Part shown: in pieces, positions 7,753-15,836 of the stretch
How positions within the stretch are numbered: position 1 is the stretch's first letter
How the letters are laid out: every line of letters starts with the position of its first letter
Source: Lawsonibacter asaccharolyticus
GTDB lineage: Bacteria > Bacillota > Clostridia > Oscillospirales > Oscillospiraceae
Assembly: GCA_003112755.1 (NCBI GenBank)
Contig: BFBT01000001.1
Coordinates: 248,001 to 312,000, forward strand
Length of the DNA stretch: 64,000 nucleotides
Reading direction: 5' to 3'
The notes under the pieces: model-generated
What the model was told of the DNA's origin: nothing
Seen by the model: only the letters and a program-made list of their open reading frames with translations
Databases searched by the model: none
Translations under genes and position numbers: made by a program

Positions 7753-8055
7753 AGTCAAAACCTCCGTTTCCTTATTCATAATGGGTAGGGTCAACCCTAT
7801 CCCCCCGCCCTTTCCCTATCCAGGGAAAGGGGGCGGCTCTGGAGGATATATGCCCCCGCCGCCTTGCCGGGAATAGCACAGCCGGGGCAGGCCGTAAAGG
7901 GCAAGCCGCCGCAAGCGGCGGGCGTTCCGCCCCTTGACGGCCCGCTCCCGGCTGTACGAAAAAAGTACCTGGCGACGGGGGATATATCACCGCAGAGCCC
8001 ATCCCAAGCGCGGGGCACGCACCTCTGGACAAAGTGTCCAGAAGCGGGGGCCCGG
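7753..8055. other. GC-rich intergenic stretch with palindrome P4
   Basis: No convincing gene is seen in these 300 bp. The only clear structure is the ICE palindrome at 8024-8042. The rest is GC-rich sequence without a promoter I can defend. Confidence 0.5.
8024..8042. repeat. ICE palindrome P4, loop AAG, intact
   Basis: Perfect 8-bp arms TCTGGACA and TGTCCAGA with AAG between, 13 bp downstream of the ParB-like stop codon. It shares the flanks CACC on the left and AG on the right with P1. Confidence 0.9.
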
Positions 8056-9663
8056 TTACTTTTCGAGCTCGTTCTTTTTCTCCGGCTTTGCCAGCTCCGG
8101 GGGCTGTTTCTCTTTCCACTCGTCCAGCAAAGTCATAATCTGTTCTTTCATTTTGGCAGGAGTGACCTCCTTGCCGAAATACTTTGACAGTTCCGCCATT
8201 GAAATAATCACGCCGCGCTCCTCCTTTTTTTCTTCACTTAAAATACCATCGATCACATCACCGTTGAGCAGACCCTCCTTATCGAGCTCCCGGAGCTTTT
8301 TTGCCTGGGCCACGGAGGGGGAAGCCTGCTCCCCGTCAATGGACACAGCGATCAGCCGCTGGTTTTCCGGCTTGATATACGAAATTTCCACAGCGGGCAT
8401 AAAGCCCATGCTTTTCGCGTCCACCTTATCCAGAAGCTCCGGGACGAGGTGGTTAAGCCGGATATAGCGGAGCACCTTTTTATAGTTCATGTCGTGCTCC
8501 TTGCCGACAATCTCCACCGAGAGCTTCCCCAGGGACTCCGCCTCTTTCTCATTTTTAGGCCGGGCCCCCTGGCGCTTAATCGCCTCCACCTCCAGATCAA
8601 GGAGCCTTGCCAGCTCGCTGGGGAGAGGCTCGCCGCGCTGTTTGTTGCTGATCCTCATTTCCCGGACGGCCTCAAGGTCGGTCATCTCCCGGACAATACA
8701 GGGAATTTCCTCCAGACCAGCCCGCTCACCGCCATGACAGCGGCGATGACCCGCAATAATCTCATAGCCGTTGCCGTCCTTTTCCGGGCGGACGGTGGCG
8801 GGGGTCATAATGCCGTGTTCCTTAATCGTCCCCACCAGATCATCCATGTCCTTATCGTCCCGCACATTGTAGGGGTGCTCCCGGTATGTGTGGAACGGAT
8901 GGAGCTCCGACAGCTTCAAGTAGACAACTTTTCCCTCTTCCACCGGGCGGGGCGGCACTTCGGGAGTGGGCGGCAGGTGGATCTCCGGGGGCGGGGCCTC
9001 CGCCTCCTTGACCGGGGCGGCCTTGCCTTTTGGAGTTTTCACGCCGGGCCCAACACCCCCGGAGCCTGTTTCCTTGTCCTTATCCTTTTTTCCACCTCTG
9101 GACACTTTGTCCAGAACACCGGGGGCCGGGGGCTTGTCACGGGCCGCCTTGTCAACCTTTGAAGGGCGGCCTGTGCGGGTGCCCGGCCCCTTTTCCGACT
9201 TACCGGGCTCCGTCTTATCCTTTGCCTTTTTTGTGCGGCTCTGGCGCTTTTGCGCTTTTTCCTCCTCCCTGATTTCAGCCAGGGATTTCTCCCAGGGTGG
9301 TTTTTCCTCGTTCCCGAACAAGTCACGGAACGCCTCATCCCCATGTTTGGGGGAGCCCTCTGGGGCAGCCGGAGCCTCTGCCTTTGATACTGCCTCCCGC
9401 GCCGCCGCCCGGCGTTGTGCCATGAGTTCGTTGATCTTGTCAAAATCAACCACTACCTCGCCCGGAGCAGTCCGGGCCAGAGTGTCCCCGCCTTCACCGG
9501 GAAGAACAGCCTGCTCCGACTGGGATGCCGGGCTCGTACCGGGAGCGGCAGGCTCCGCCGCTTTTTCCGGCGCGGCAGTTTCCGGGGCATTTTCTACGGG
9601 GGCATCGCCGGGGCTATCCGAGCCAGGGGACTCCGGGCCTGTTTTCAGCTTGTCATCTGCCAT
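8056..9663 (-). CDS. ParB/Spo0J-like partition protein with long acidic-basic N-terminal extension
   Basis: The 535-residue protein has a ParB N-terminal nuclease-like domain at about residues 245-340, with signatures LHPFHTYREHPYNVRDD, LVGTIKEHGIMTPATVRP and IIAGHRR. A helical DNA-binding region follows. The first 240 residues are low complexity (Pro, Ala, Lys, Glu). In Tn1549-like elements this gene normally pairs with parA and helps maintain the circular form, but no parA partner lies beside it here. Palindrome P5 (9097-9115) is embedded in frame in the N-terminal linker and encodes VLDKVSRGG. The ATG at 9661-9663 has AGGAGG upstream. Confidence 0.8.
   Translation of the reverse strand: MADDKLKTGPESPGSDSPGDAPVENAPETAAPEKAAEPAAPGTSPASQSEQAVLPGEGGDTLARTAPGEVVVDFDKINELMAQRRAAAREAVSKAEAPAAPEGSPKHGDEAFRDLFGNEEKPPWEKSLAEIREEEKAQKRQSRTKKAKDKTEPGKSEKGPGTRTGRPSKVDKAARDKPPAPGVLDKVSRGGKKDKDKETGSGGVGPGVKTPKGKAAPVKEAEAPPPEIHLPPTPEVPPRPVEEGKVVYLKLSELHPFHTYREHPYNVRDDKDMDDLVGTIKEHGIMTPATVRPEKDGNGYEIIAGHRRCHGGERAGLEEIPCIVREMTDLEAVREMRISNKQRGEPLPSELARLLDLEVEAIKRQGARPKNEKEAESLGKLSVEIVGKEHDMNYKKVLRYIRLNHLVPELLDKVDAKSMGFMPAVEISYIKPENQRLIAVSIDGEQASPSVAQAKKLRELDKEGLLNGDVIDGILSEEKKEERGVIISMAELSKYFGKEVTPAKMKEQIMTLLDEWKEKQPPELAKPEKKNELEK
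9097..9115. repeat. ICE palindrome P5, loop CTT, inside the parB-like gene
   Basis: Arms TCTGGACA and TGTCCAGA with loop CTT and the same CACC left flank as P1. It lies wholly inside coding sequence and keeps the reading frame open. Confidence 0.9.
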
Positions 9664-10056
9664 TCACTAACCTCCTTTAATTTTGGCGTGTTGCACAAAA
9701 ATCAGCTTTGATTTTCTACTGAAAAAATACCCTCCTTTCCAAGCCTACCACGCAAAAAAGCCGCCCAGATTTACCCGGACGGCTTTCAGCGTAATGTGAT
9801 AGTCTTTTATTTTTTTATTTCCCCTTGATTTTTAAGGGTTATAGCCACTTTCCTTTTAACATCGCCCCGACTGGCCCTACCGGCCCTCAGGGTATTCCCG
9901 GGCCCTCACCTGTCAAGTAAGCAAAAAGCCACTTTCTCCAATACGACAAATAAATGGCAGGCTTATGATAAATATTATCACAAGTCTGCCATTTATGATT
10001 TCAAATTGTCGCGATCGTGTTTTAAGATACTTCAACAAGGGGCTTATCTGATAGGA
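9664..10056. other. Intergenic region between the ICE operon and the recombinase operon
   Basis: These 393 bp are AT-richer than their surroundings. They hold a GC-rich hairpin beneath the ParB gene start (around 9769-9790) and the long imperfect palindrome at 9951-9995. No ORF with a ribosome site was found. This is a plausible place for the ICE operon promoter, but I cannot assign clear -35 and -10 boxes. Confidence 0.45.
9951..9995. repeat. Long palindrome downstream of the serine recombinases
   Basis: Two 21-bp arms (9951-9971 and 9975-9995) are reverse complements at 19 of 21 positions, around a 3-bp centre. The left arm begins TAAATGGCAG. It lies about 60 bp past the end of the third recombinase gene. 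It could be a recombinase or relaxase binding site, or a terminator without a T tract. Confidence 0.75.
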
Positions 10057-11676
10057 TCACACCGCCTTCCTGTCCGTTTGATCTTTCAAGAGATCCAAGC
10101 ATTTTTTATAATCATCTAAATATTTCCATTGTATTTCAATTTGGTCCGCCCTGTAGATCCGAATGGAGCGAATCAGGGCATCTACGATCTCCTGGGTCAA
10201 AGACTCGACCTGCTCGCAGGGGCGGAACAGCCAAACAAAGCCATTCTCTGTGGCATTTCCCTGCAGCTCCCTCATCTGTTTAGTAAGCTGTCTGTTCTGT
10301 GCCTCCAGCTCTTGGATCTGTCTGCTTAAGTGGTCACGTCTTGTCTTATACTGTTCAGTCGAGATCACCCCATCGTTCAGCTGCTCAAACAGCTCTATTC
10401 GGGACCGATTTGATGCTTTGATCCGCTTTTCTAACGCTCTGATCTGCTGTTCCAGTATGGATACACGTGTACCGCGATTTTTCTTTGCCTGCTGAATCAG
10501 CTGGCCCGTATCCACAACGATCCTGGCCTGCTGCCGGATCGCAAGCAGGACCGCGTCTATCAGGTCCTGCTCCATCAGTCTGCCTTCCATGCAGTTGGGA
10601 GAATCGCGGAATTTCCTGGTATTGCAATAAAAGTATCGGACCGTGGTGTTGCTGCGGCGCATGGCCCTGCCGCATCCCGCACAGTGCAGCTTTTTATAGA
10701 ACAAGTGCGGCGGTGCTGTCATTTTTCTCTTTTCCAAATGGTCGATACACCGCCGCGCCTCCTGAAACTCGTTTTCGGAGACAATGGCCTCAAAACAGTC
10801 GGGAACGATGATCCAGTCCTCCCTTTTTGTTTTCCGGCGCTGCTTGCTGCCGACCCGAAGATTGGGGCGCATACCGCTGATGGCCTTGCCGGTGTATCGT
10901 TCCTCATAGAGAATGGACAGCACCACAAAATTGTTCCAAAAACCATCCTCCAGGGCCGCTATCTTTTTGCCCGGATACTTCTGCCTCATGTAGATCAGGG
11001 GAGAGGGCACATCTTCCAGATTAAGCGTTCTGGCAATTTCCGTGGTGCAAAAGCCCGCCAGGGTCATATCGAAAATACGCCGGACCACTTTGGCCGCTGG
11101 CGGGTCGATCACCAGTCTATGCTTATCTTCACTGCTTTTCACATAGCCGTAGGGAGCAACGCTGCAAAAGTAATCGCCACGCCGCAGGCGGGCATATCGG
11201 CTGCTCTTTACCTTTCGGGAAATATCCCGGCTGTAAAGATCGTGAACCAGAGCTTTGCAGGCGATGTCCAGGCCCCCGGTTGAGCCAATGTATTCGTTGC
11301 TGTCATAGCCGTCGTTGACAGATATAAAACGGACCCCAAGGAAGGGAAACACCTGTTCCAGATAGCTCCCGACCTCTTTGTAATTCCGGCCAAAACGGGA
11401 GAGATCTTTGACAAGAATGGCCGCGACTTTCCGCTGCCGTACCAGCTCCAACACGCGTTTGATGCCTGGACGGTCAAAGTTGGTCCCACTGTGTCCATCA
11501 TCCACCACTTCCATGACCTTGTAGGCTGTAAATTCCGGATGCTGCTTCAGATAGCAGCCGATCAAATCCCGCTGATTGGAAATGCTCTCCGATTCCCCTG
11601 TGTTTTCATCCTCCAAAGACACTCGAAGATAGGAGATCAAAAGGCCGCTTTCCGGGGGAGCAAACAGTTCATTCAT
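10057..11676 (-). CDS. Large serine recombinase 3 of 3
   Basis: The 539-residue protein has the resolvase-type catalytic domain with nucleophile Ser20 in SYLRVS and the VKDLSRFGRNYKE motif. A recombinase domain, a zinc-ribbon (CAGCGRAM) and a C-terminal coiled coil (about residues 400-470) follow. Such proteins integrate and excise mobile elements by serine-mediated strand exchange. Its ATG overlaps the stop of recombinase 2 by 4 nt, so it is translationally coupled. All expected active-site residues are present. Confidence 0.92.
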   Translation of the reverse strand: MNELFAPPESGLLISYLRVSLEDENTGESESISNQRDLIGCYLKQHPEFTAYKVMEVVDDGHSGTNFDRPGIKRVLELVRQRKVAAILVKDLSRFGRNYKEVGSYLEQVFPFLGVRFISVNDGYDSNEYIGSTGGLDIACKALVHDLYSRDISRKVKSSRYARLRRGDYFCSVAPYGYVKSSEDKHRLVIDPPAAKVVRRIFDMTLAGFCTTEIARTLNLEDVPSPLIYMRQKYPGKKIAALEDGFWNNFVVLSILYEERYTGKAISGMRPNLRVGSKQRRKTKREDWIIVPDCFEAIVSENEFQEARRCIDHLEKRKMTAPPHLFYKKLHCAGCGRAMRRSNTTVRYFYCNTRKFRDSPNCMEGRLMEQDLIDAVLLAIRQQARIVVDTGQLIQQAKKNRGTRVSILEQQIRALEKRIKASNRSRIELFEQLNDGVISTEQYKTRRDHLSRQIQELEAQNRQLTKQMRELQGNATENGFVWLFRPCEQVESLTQEIVDALIRSIRIYRADQIEIQWKYLDDYKKCLDLLKDQTDRKAV

Positions 11677-13388
11677 CCCGCCACCTTCTCTCTGCTATGA
11701 GCTCTCTCCGTCAAATGATCAGTAAGCACATGGTATCCATCCTGAAATTTCAGCGTGATCCTCACCCGTTTTTTCTCAAATATATCGATCCGCTGCACAA
11801 GACCGGCCAGCATTTTTTGAGAAAGCTCCATACCCCTCTCATCGTTCAGGAAGTCTTTCAGCCATCTGTTATTGAGAGTCAGGTGTTCGGCCATGCAGCG
11901 TTTCTGACTCAGGAGGGCGTCGATCTGCTGCTGGAATGCCGCCTCCGTCTTTGTGTATTCTTCCTTGGCAGAGAGATACTGGCTCTTGCTTAAGACGCCT
12001 TCTATGTAGTTCTCATAGATGCCGCGTTTTAGGGTGCTGCTGCGGGCGAGCTTTTGTCGAAGGGTCCGGATCTCGGCATCCATATCCGCGATTTGGTCTT
12101 TGGTTTCCCCCGTATCCCACACCTCCGTTGCTATCCTTTTCAAGTCGGCGGCAATGCGGATCTGAGCCTGGATCGTAGAAAGGGCCGCCTCCCGCAGCTC
12201 TTTCTCCGAAACCATATTTCTGGCACACAGACTTTTGGATCGCTTGGTAAAGGTCTGGCAGGTATAGTAATAGACATGGCGTTCTCCTTTCTTGTGTCTG
12301 CCGGAGCGATAATAAAGGCGCTCCATAGGACGGCCGCAGCCACCGCAGTACACCACGCCACGCAGAAGATTTTGATGGAAAGTCAGTCCCTTATTTTTCT
12401 CGGCCCGCTTTTTAAACAAGTCCGTCCGGTCCTTCAGAAGATTTTGGACCGCATCAAAGGTCTCCCTGCTCACGATCGCTTCATGGGTGTCCTCTACGAT
12501 ATCCCAATCGCTTTCCGGCCTTGGCCCAGGGCGGCTGAAATAGGAGCTGCTCCGTTTCCCTTGTACCATATCTCCAGCATAGACACGGTTCCGGACCAGT
12601 CTTTTGATCGCGGTCCGGTTCCAAGGACCACAGTTCTCATATCGCTCATGCTTTAGAAGGCCCTGCTCATAGCGGTATTGTCCTGGCGAGGGGATCCCCT
12701 GCTGGTTCAGATGATACACGATCTGGCAGTCGCTCCAGCCATCCAGGAGCCATTGGAAAATATTCCGAATGACCTCTGCTGCAGGAGGGTCCACCACAAG
12801 CTGGTGCTTATCCTGGGGGGATTTGTTATACCCATAAGGCGCCAGGGCACCCACAAATTTCCCCGCACTTCGCAGCGTTTTCAGGCCGCTGTTGACCTTT
12901 TGGGAAATATCACGGGCATACAGCTCATTGATCAAGTTCGTTGCGGGAATGGCGATTCCTTCCTTATCAGGCTTCGGATCACTGGAATCATAGTGATCGT
13001 TGATAGAGATAAAGCGGACTCCCAAAAAGGGAAAGATCTGTTCCAGATAGTGCCCAGCCTCCCGGAAGTCCCTGGCAAAGCGGGAGAGGTCCTTGACGAT
13101 GATGCAGTTGATCTTCCCGGAACGCACATCCTCCATCATCCTTTGAAAATCCGGCCGGTCAAACTTGGTTCCGGTCTCTCCGTTATCGGTGTAGACCTCC
13201 ACAAGACGGATATCAGGATGTGTTTTTAAAAAGTCCAGAATAATGTTTTCCTGGTTTTCCAGAGAGTGGCGGTCCCGGTGGCGGTCATCTTCCACAGAAA
13301 GGCGGCGATAAGCGCCGCCCAGATAGGTTTTAGGGGCCTGAGCAAGGTCTGTCTGCTGATGTATCTGTTTACGGCTGGTCCTCGCCAT
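11673..13388 (-). CDS. Large serine recombinase 2 of 3
   Basis: The 571-residue protein has nucleophile Ser31 in AYRRLS, the IIVKDLSRFARDFREAG motif, YARDIS, a recombinase domain, zinc-ribbon CGGCGRPM and a C-terminal coiled coil. It overlaps recombinase 1 by 20 nt at its start and recombinase 3 by 4 nt at its end. The tight coupling suggests the three are made in similar amounts and may act as a heteromeric complex on the ICE ends. That is an inference from gene arrangement only. Confidence 0.92.
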   Translation of the reverse strand: MARTSRKQIHQQTDLAQAPKTYLGGAYRRLSVEDDRHRDRHSLENQENIILDFLKTHPDIRLVEVYTDNGETGTKFDRPDFQRMMEDVRSGKINCIIVKDLSRFARDFREAGHYLEQIFPFLGVRFISINDHYDSSDPKPDKEGIAIPATNLINELYARDISQKVNSGLKTLRSAGKFVGALAPYGYNKSPQDKHQLVVDPPAAEVIRNIFQWLLDGWSDCQIVYHLNQQGIPSPGQYRYEQGLLKHERYENCGPWNRTAIKRLVRNRVYAGDMVQGKRSSSYFSRPGPRPESDWDIVEDTHEAIVSRETFDAVQNLLKDRTDLFKKRAEKNKGLTFHQNLLRGVVYCGGCGRPMERLYYRSGRHKKGERHVYYYTCQTFTKRSKSLCARNMVSEKELREAALSTIQAQIRIAADLKRIATEVWDTGETKDQIADMDAEIRTLRQKLARSSTLKRGIYENYIEGVLSKSQYLSAKEEYTKTEAAFQQQIDALLSQKRCMAEHLTLNNRWLKDFLNDERGMELSQKMLAGLVQRIDIFEKKRVRITLKFQDGYHVLTDHLTERAHSREKVAG

Positions 13389-15066
13389 CCTTATCCCCCT
13401 TCCTGTAATCAGCCGCAGGCTGGCCGTCGGCGGCTGACATGATCCGCTCAGCCAGACAGCGGCATTCGTTTTCTTGGTAGAATTGGATGTGGATGCGCTG
13501 ATCTTTGTAGACCTTGATCTGCTTTATCAGCATGACAACCACTTTTCTGGTGAGTTTCGTCAGGTTTCGATGTTCCCTGAAGTCTTCGATCCACCGAAAG
13601 GTTCCACTGGTTCCCGCTGTTGCCGCCTTGATTTCCCTTTGAAGCGCGCCAGCCGCCCGCTCTGCCTCGTCGCAACGATGGGCATAGACTGCTTTGAACT
13701 CTAAAAATTCATTCTGGGTCAAAATGCCTTCTGAAAGCCGTTCATAAAGGGAGCGAAAAAGCCTCTTGTACCGCTCTGCTTCCTCCTGCTTTTGGGCGAG
13801 CTGGGCCTGGAGCCTGATGATCTCCCGCTGCTGTAAGGGAAGTGCATCCACATAGCGAACCAAGTTTTCCAGGTCGATCACACTGCGGATGCGCGCCTGA
13901 ATGGAGACCAGCACACTTTCCTTCAGATAGTCCTCCCGGATATTGTGGTTCTCACACTTTTTTCCACATTTGGCCGAGGAACAGACATAGTAGATGTACT
14001 CTTTTCCCTTTCTCTGAACCGGATGCCGGATCATCGGCTGACCACAGTCCGCGCAGACCAGGAGCCCGGAAAATAGATAGACCTGCTTACTGTGGGGGGC
14101 GGAACGGGTATCCAGGGAAAGGCAGTATTGGACGCGGGCAAAGATCATTGGAGATATGATCGGCTCATGGGCGTTTGCAATACGGCTCCACTTTTCCGGA
14201 GGCTGGTAAATACGGGTCTTGACCTTGTAATTGGGCGTCGTTTCTCTGCCTTGAACCATTGTCCCCATATAGAGTTCGTTTTTCAGGATGCGGAGCACCG
14301 CCACAGCGGTCCATTTCGCCATTTTGTTGAGCTTGAAGCTGGTTTTGAAGTTCAACCCAATGGATTGCTTATACTCCATGGGAGACAGTACGCCCTTGCT
14401 GTTGAGCTGGTCCGCGATAGCCTGGGCGCTCATACCATCCAGCTTCCAGCTGAAAATCTGTCGAACAGTTTCGGCGGCTCCTTCGTCAATGATGAGCTGG
14501 TTTTTATTCTCCGGGTCCTTACAGTAGCCATAGGCAGCAAAGGGACCGACAAAATCGCCATTTCTGCGCTTTACAGCCTTGCTGCTGCGGACCTTGATGG
14601 AGATATCCTTGGCATAGGTGTCGTTCACCAGATTTTTGAAGGGCAGCACCACATCGTCTGCGGCGGAGCGTTCCGCCATGCTGTCGTAATTGTCATTGAC
14701 AGCAATGAAGCGGACCCCCATAAAGGGAAAAATTTCTTCCAGGTATTTACCGGTTTCGATATAGTCCCGTCCGAACCGGGAGAGGTCCTTGACTACCACA
14801 CAATTTGCTGCGCCGGATCGCACATCGTCCATGACTGCATGAAAGCCCGGACGGTCAAAGGTCACACCGGAAATACCGTCATCTTTGCGGATCTCGTGCA
14901 GCCGGAGCTCCGGCCTCCCATGGACAAAATCGGTCAGCATAGTGATCTGGTTGCTAATGGTTTCGCTCTGTTCCTTGTCGCCGTCCTCGCGGGATGCGCG
15001 CACATAGATATCTACATCCCAGATCTGTCCATGTGATGCAGTTGATGATGCAAAAAAAGCACTCAT
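13369..15066 (-). CDS. Large serine recombinase 1 of 3
   Basis: The 565-residue protein has nucleophile Ser25 in IYVRAS, the VVVKDLSRFGRDYIETG motif, YAKDIS, zinc-ribbon CADCGQPM and a C-terminal coiled coil. I chose the ATG at 15064-15066 because GGGAGG lies 8 nt upstream; an earlier in-frame start has no such signal. This is the first gene of the recombinase operon, with an extended -10 promoter about 80 bp upstream and a 12-bp inverted repeat enclosing the ribosome site and start codon. Confidence 0.92.
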   Translation of the reverse strand: MSAFFASSTASHGQIWDVDIYVRASREDGDKEQSETISNQITMLTDFVHGRPELRLHEIRKDDGISGVTFDRPGFHAVMDDVRSGAANCVVVKDLSRFGRDYIETGKYLEEIFPFMGVRFIAVNDNYDSMAERSAADDVVLPFKNLVNDTYAKDISIKVRSSKAVKRRNGDFVGPFAAYGYCKDPENKNQLIIDEGAAETVRQIFSWKLDGMSAQAIADQLNSKGVLSPMEYKQSIGLNFKTSFKLNKMAKWTAVAVLRILKNELYMGTMVQGRETTPNYKVKTRIYQPPEKWSRIANAHEPIISPMIFARVQYCLSLDTRSAPHSKQVYLFSGLLVCADCGQPMIRHPVQRKGKEYIYYVCSSAKCGKKCENHNIREDYLKESVLVSIQARIRSVIDLENLVRYVDALPLQQREIIRLQAQLAQKQEEAERYKRLFRSLYERLSEGILTQNEFLEFKAVYAHRCDEAERAAGALQREIKAATAGTSGTFRWIEDFREHRNLTKLTRKVVVMLIKQIKVYKDQRIHIQFYQENECRCLAERIMSAADGQPAADYRKGDKDGEDQP

Positions 15067-15112
15067 AAAGGTTTCCTCCCAATGGACCATCCAATTCGCA
15101 GAAACCTTTATG
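15064..15112. repeat. 12-bp inverted repeat enclosing the recombinase 1 start
   Basis: CATAAAGGTTTC (15064-15075) and its exact complement GAAACCTTTATG (15101-15112) flank a 25-nt loop. On the mRNA strand the second arm contains the start codon and part of the ribosome site, so a hairpin could hide them. It could equally be a recombinase binding site. Confidence 0.75.
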
Positions 15113-15143
15113 CGTGCTGTATTTTCTGATCCGCTCCAGACAC

Positions 15144-15152
15144 ATTATAACA
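15144..15152 (-). promoter_or_regulatory. Extended -10 promoter for the serine recombinase operon
   Basis: The minus strand reads TGTTATAAT, a perfect TATAAT with the TGn extension. No good -35 box is seen at 17 nt; instead a GC palindrome (CCGCCTCGCGGCG, 15153-15165) occupies the spacer and could be an operator. Confidence 0.5.
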
Positions 15153-15231
15153 CCGCCTCGCGGCGTCCAGCTTAAATTTCAGGTTTCGGCAACAGACAGA
15201 TCCAAAAAGCTGTACCTCAAGGCGGAGCTGG

Positions 15232-15588
15232 CTAGATCATAGTAGAGAAGATCGTCTTCAGCTGTTCCTCCAGGGTCGTTCCTTCCTCAAACCCCACCTT
15301 CACCACGATCTTTCCGCATTTGTAGCAATAGGGATTTTTAACCTGTCGGATAAAAGATGCGATCCGCTCCTCCTTCGGAAGGGAGGGGTCGATTTGGATA
15401 TCCTTCAAATCGACCAGATCATCAGGGGATACTGTTTGGACATCCACAGCCTCCAAAGCAGCAAGGTCAATTTGTTGGAGCGCATCCAATTCATATTCAC
15501 TCACTCTCGGCACAACCTTTCTGTTCGCTTGTGTCTTATAGCTATTCAGAGGCAGCCTGTCCATATTACTTTTTATATCCAACAGCAC
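15232..15588 (-). CDS. Small DUF6870-like protein with C-x2-C motif
   Basis: The 118-residue protein contains SEYELDALQQIDLAAL, then DPSLPKEERIASFIRQVKNPY followed by CYKCG. The SLPKEER...IRQ.KNPYC core is what I recall for DUF6870, a family of unknown function found in Tn1549-like elements. The start is uncertain: GTG at 15586-15588 is close to GAGGG, and an ATG 24 nt later also fits. It lies upstream of the recombinase operon and marks the furthest right gene I assign to the ICE. Confidence 0.5.
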   Translation of the reverse strand: MLLDIKSNMDRLPLNSYKTQANRKVVPRVSEYELDALQQIDLAALEAVDVQTVSPDDLVDLKDIQIDPSLPKEERIASFIRQVKNPYCYKCGKIVVKVGFEEGTTLEEQLKTIFSTMI

Positions 15589-15836
15589 TATTCCCTCAGG
15601 GTGCAGAGGGTATCAAATATCTGTCAAAATGAAGATTGCAGATCCTAAGCGTCAAATGAGGGGCCGTCCAGCCCCTGGAAAGGCTGGGCGGCCCCTCATT
15701 TGATGCTTATGCAGGGAAAGCCTGTTCCTAATATGGAAAACAGGAGTGGCTCGCTCACACCGCGCCACTCCGTTTAAACCTTCGTATCATCCTGCCCAAG
15801 GTGCCTTTTGTCCTGTCCGTACACTTGCTCCCCGAT
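15589..15836. other. Intergenic region likely to contain the right ICE boundary
   Basis: About 250 bp between the last ICE-type gene and the chromosomal recombinase-like gene, with no ORF I trust. It contains the strong hairpin at 15647-15708. The attachment site should be near here if the serine recombinases define the element end, but the other end is outside the window, so no direct repeat can be checked. Confidence 0.4.
15647..15708. terminator. Strong hairpin, possible bidirectional terminator
   Basis: Two 27-bp arms (15647-15673 and 15682-15708) are nearly perfect complements with an 8-nt loop. The left arm starts AAGCGTCAAATGAGGGGCC. No long T tract follows, so it is either a terminator of convergent type or an element-end palindrome. 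Confidence 0.55.

Noticed and set aside
8449..9162. Plus-strand frames opposite the ParB-like gene
   Set aside because: No start signals and no protein-like features. They mirror the low-complexity codons of the minus-strand gene.
8056..9663. A frameshift or misassembly in the ParB-like gene because of the odd VLDKVSRGG stretch
   Set aside because: The stretch is exactly the in-frame translation of palindrome P5, and the frame is continuous on both sides.
15647..15708. The strong hairpin as the ICE attachment site
   Set aside because: Serine-integrase attachment sites need a matching partner at the other end, which is outside the window. Kept only as a hairpin.
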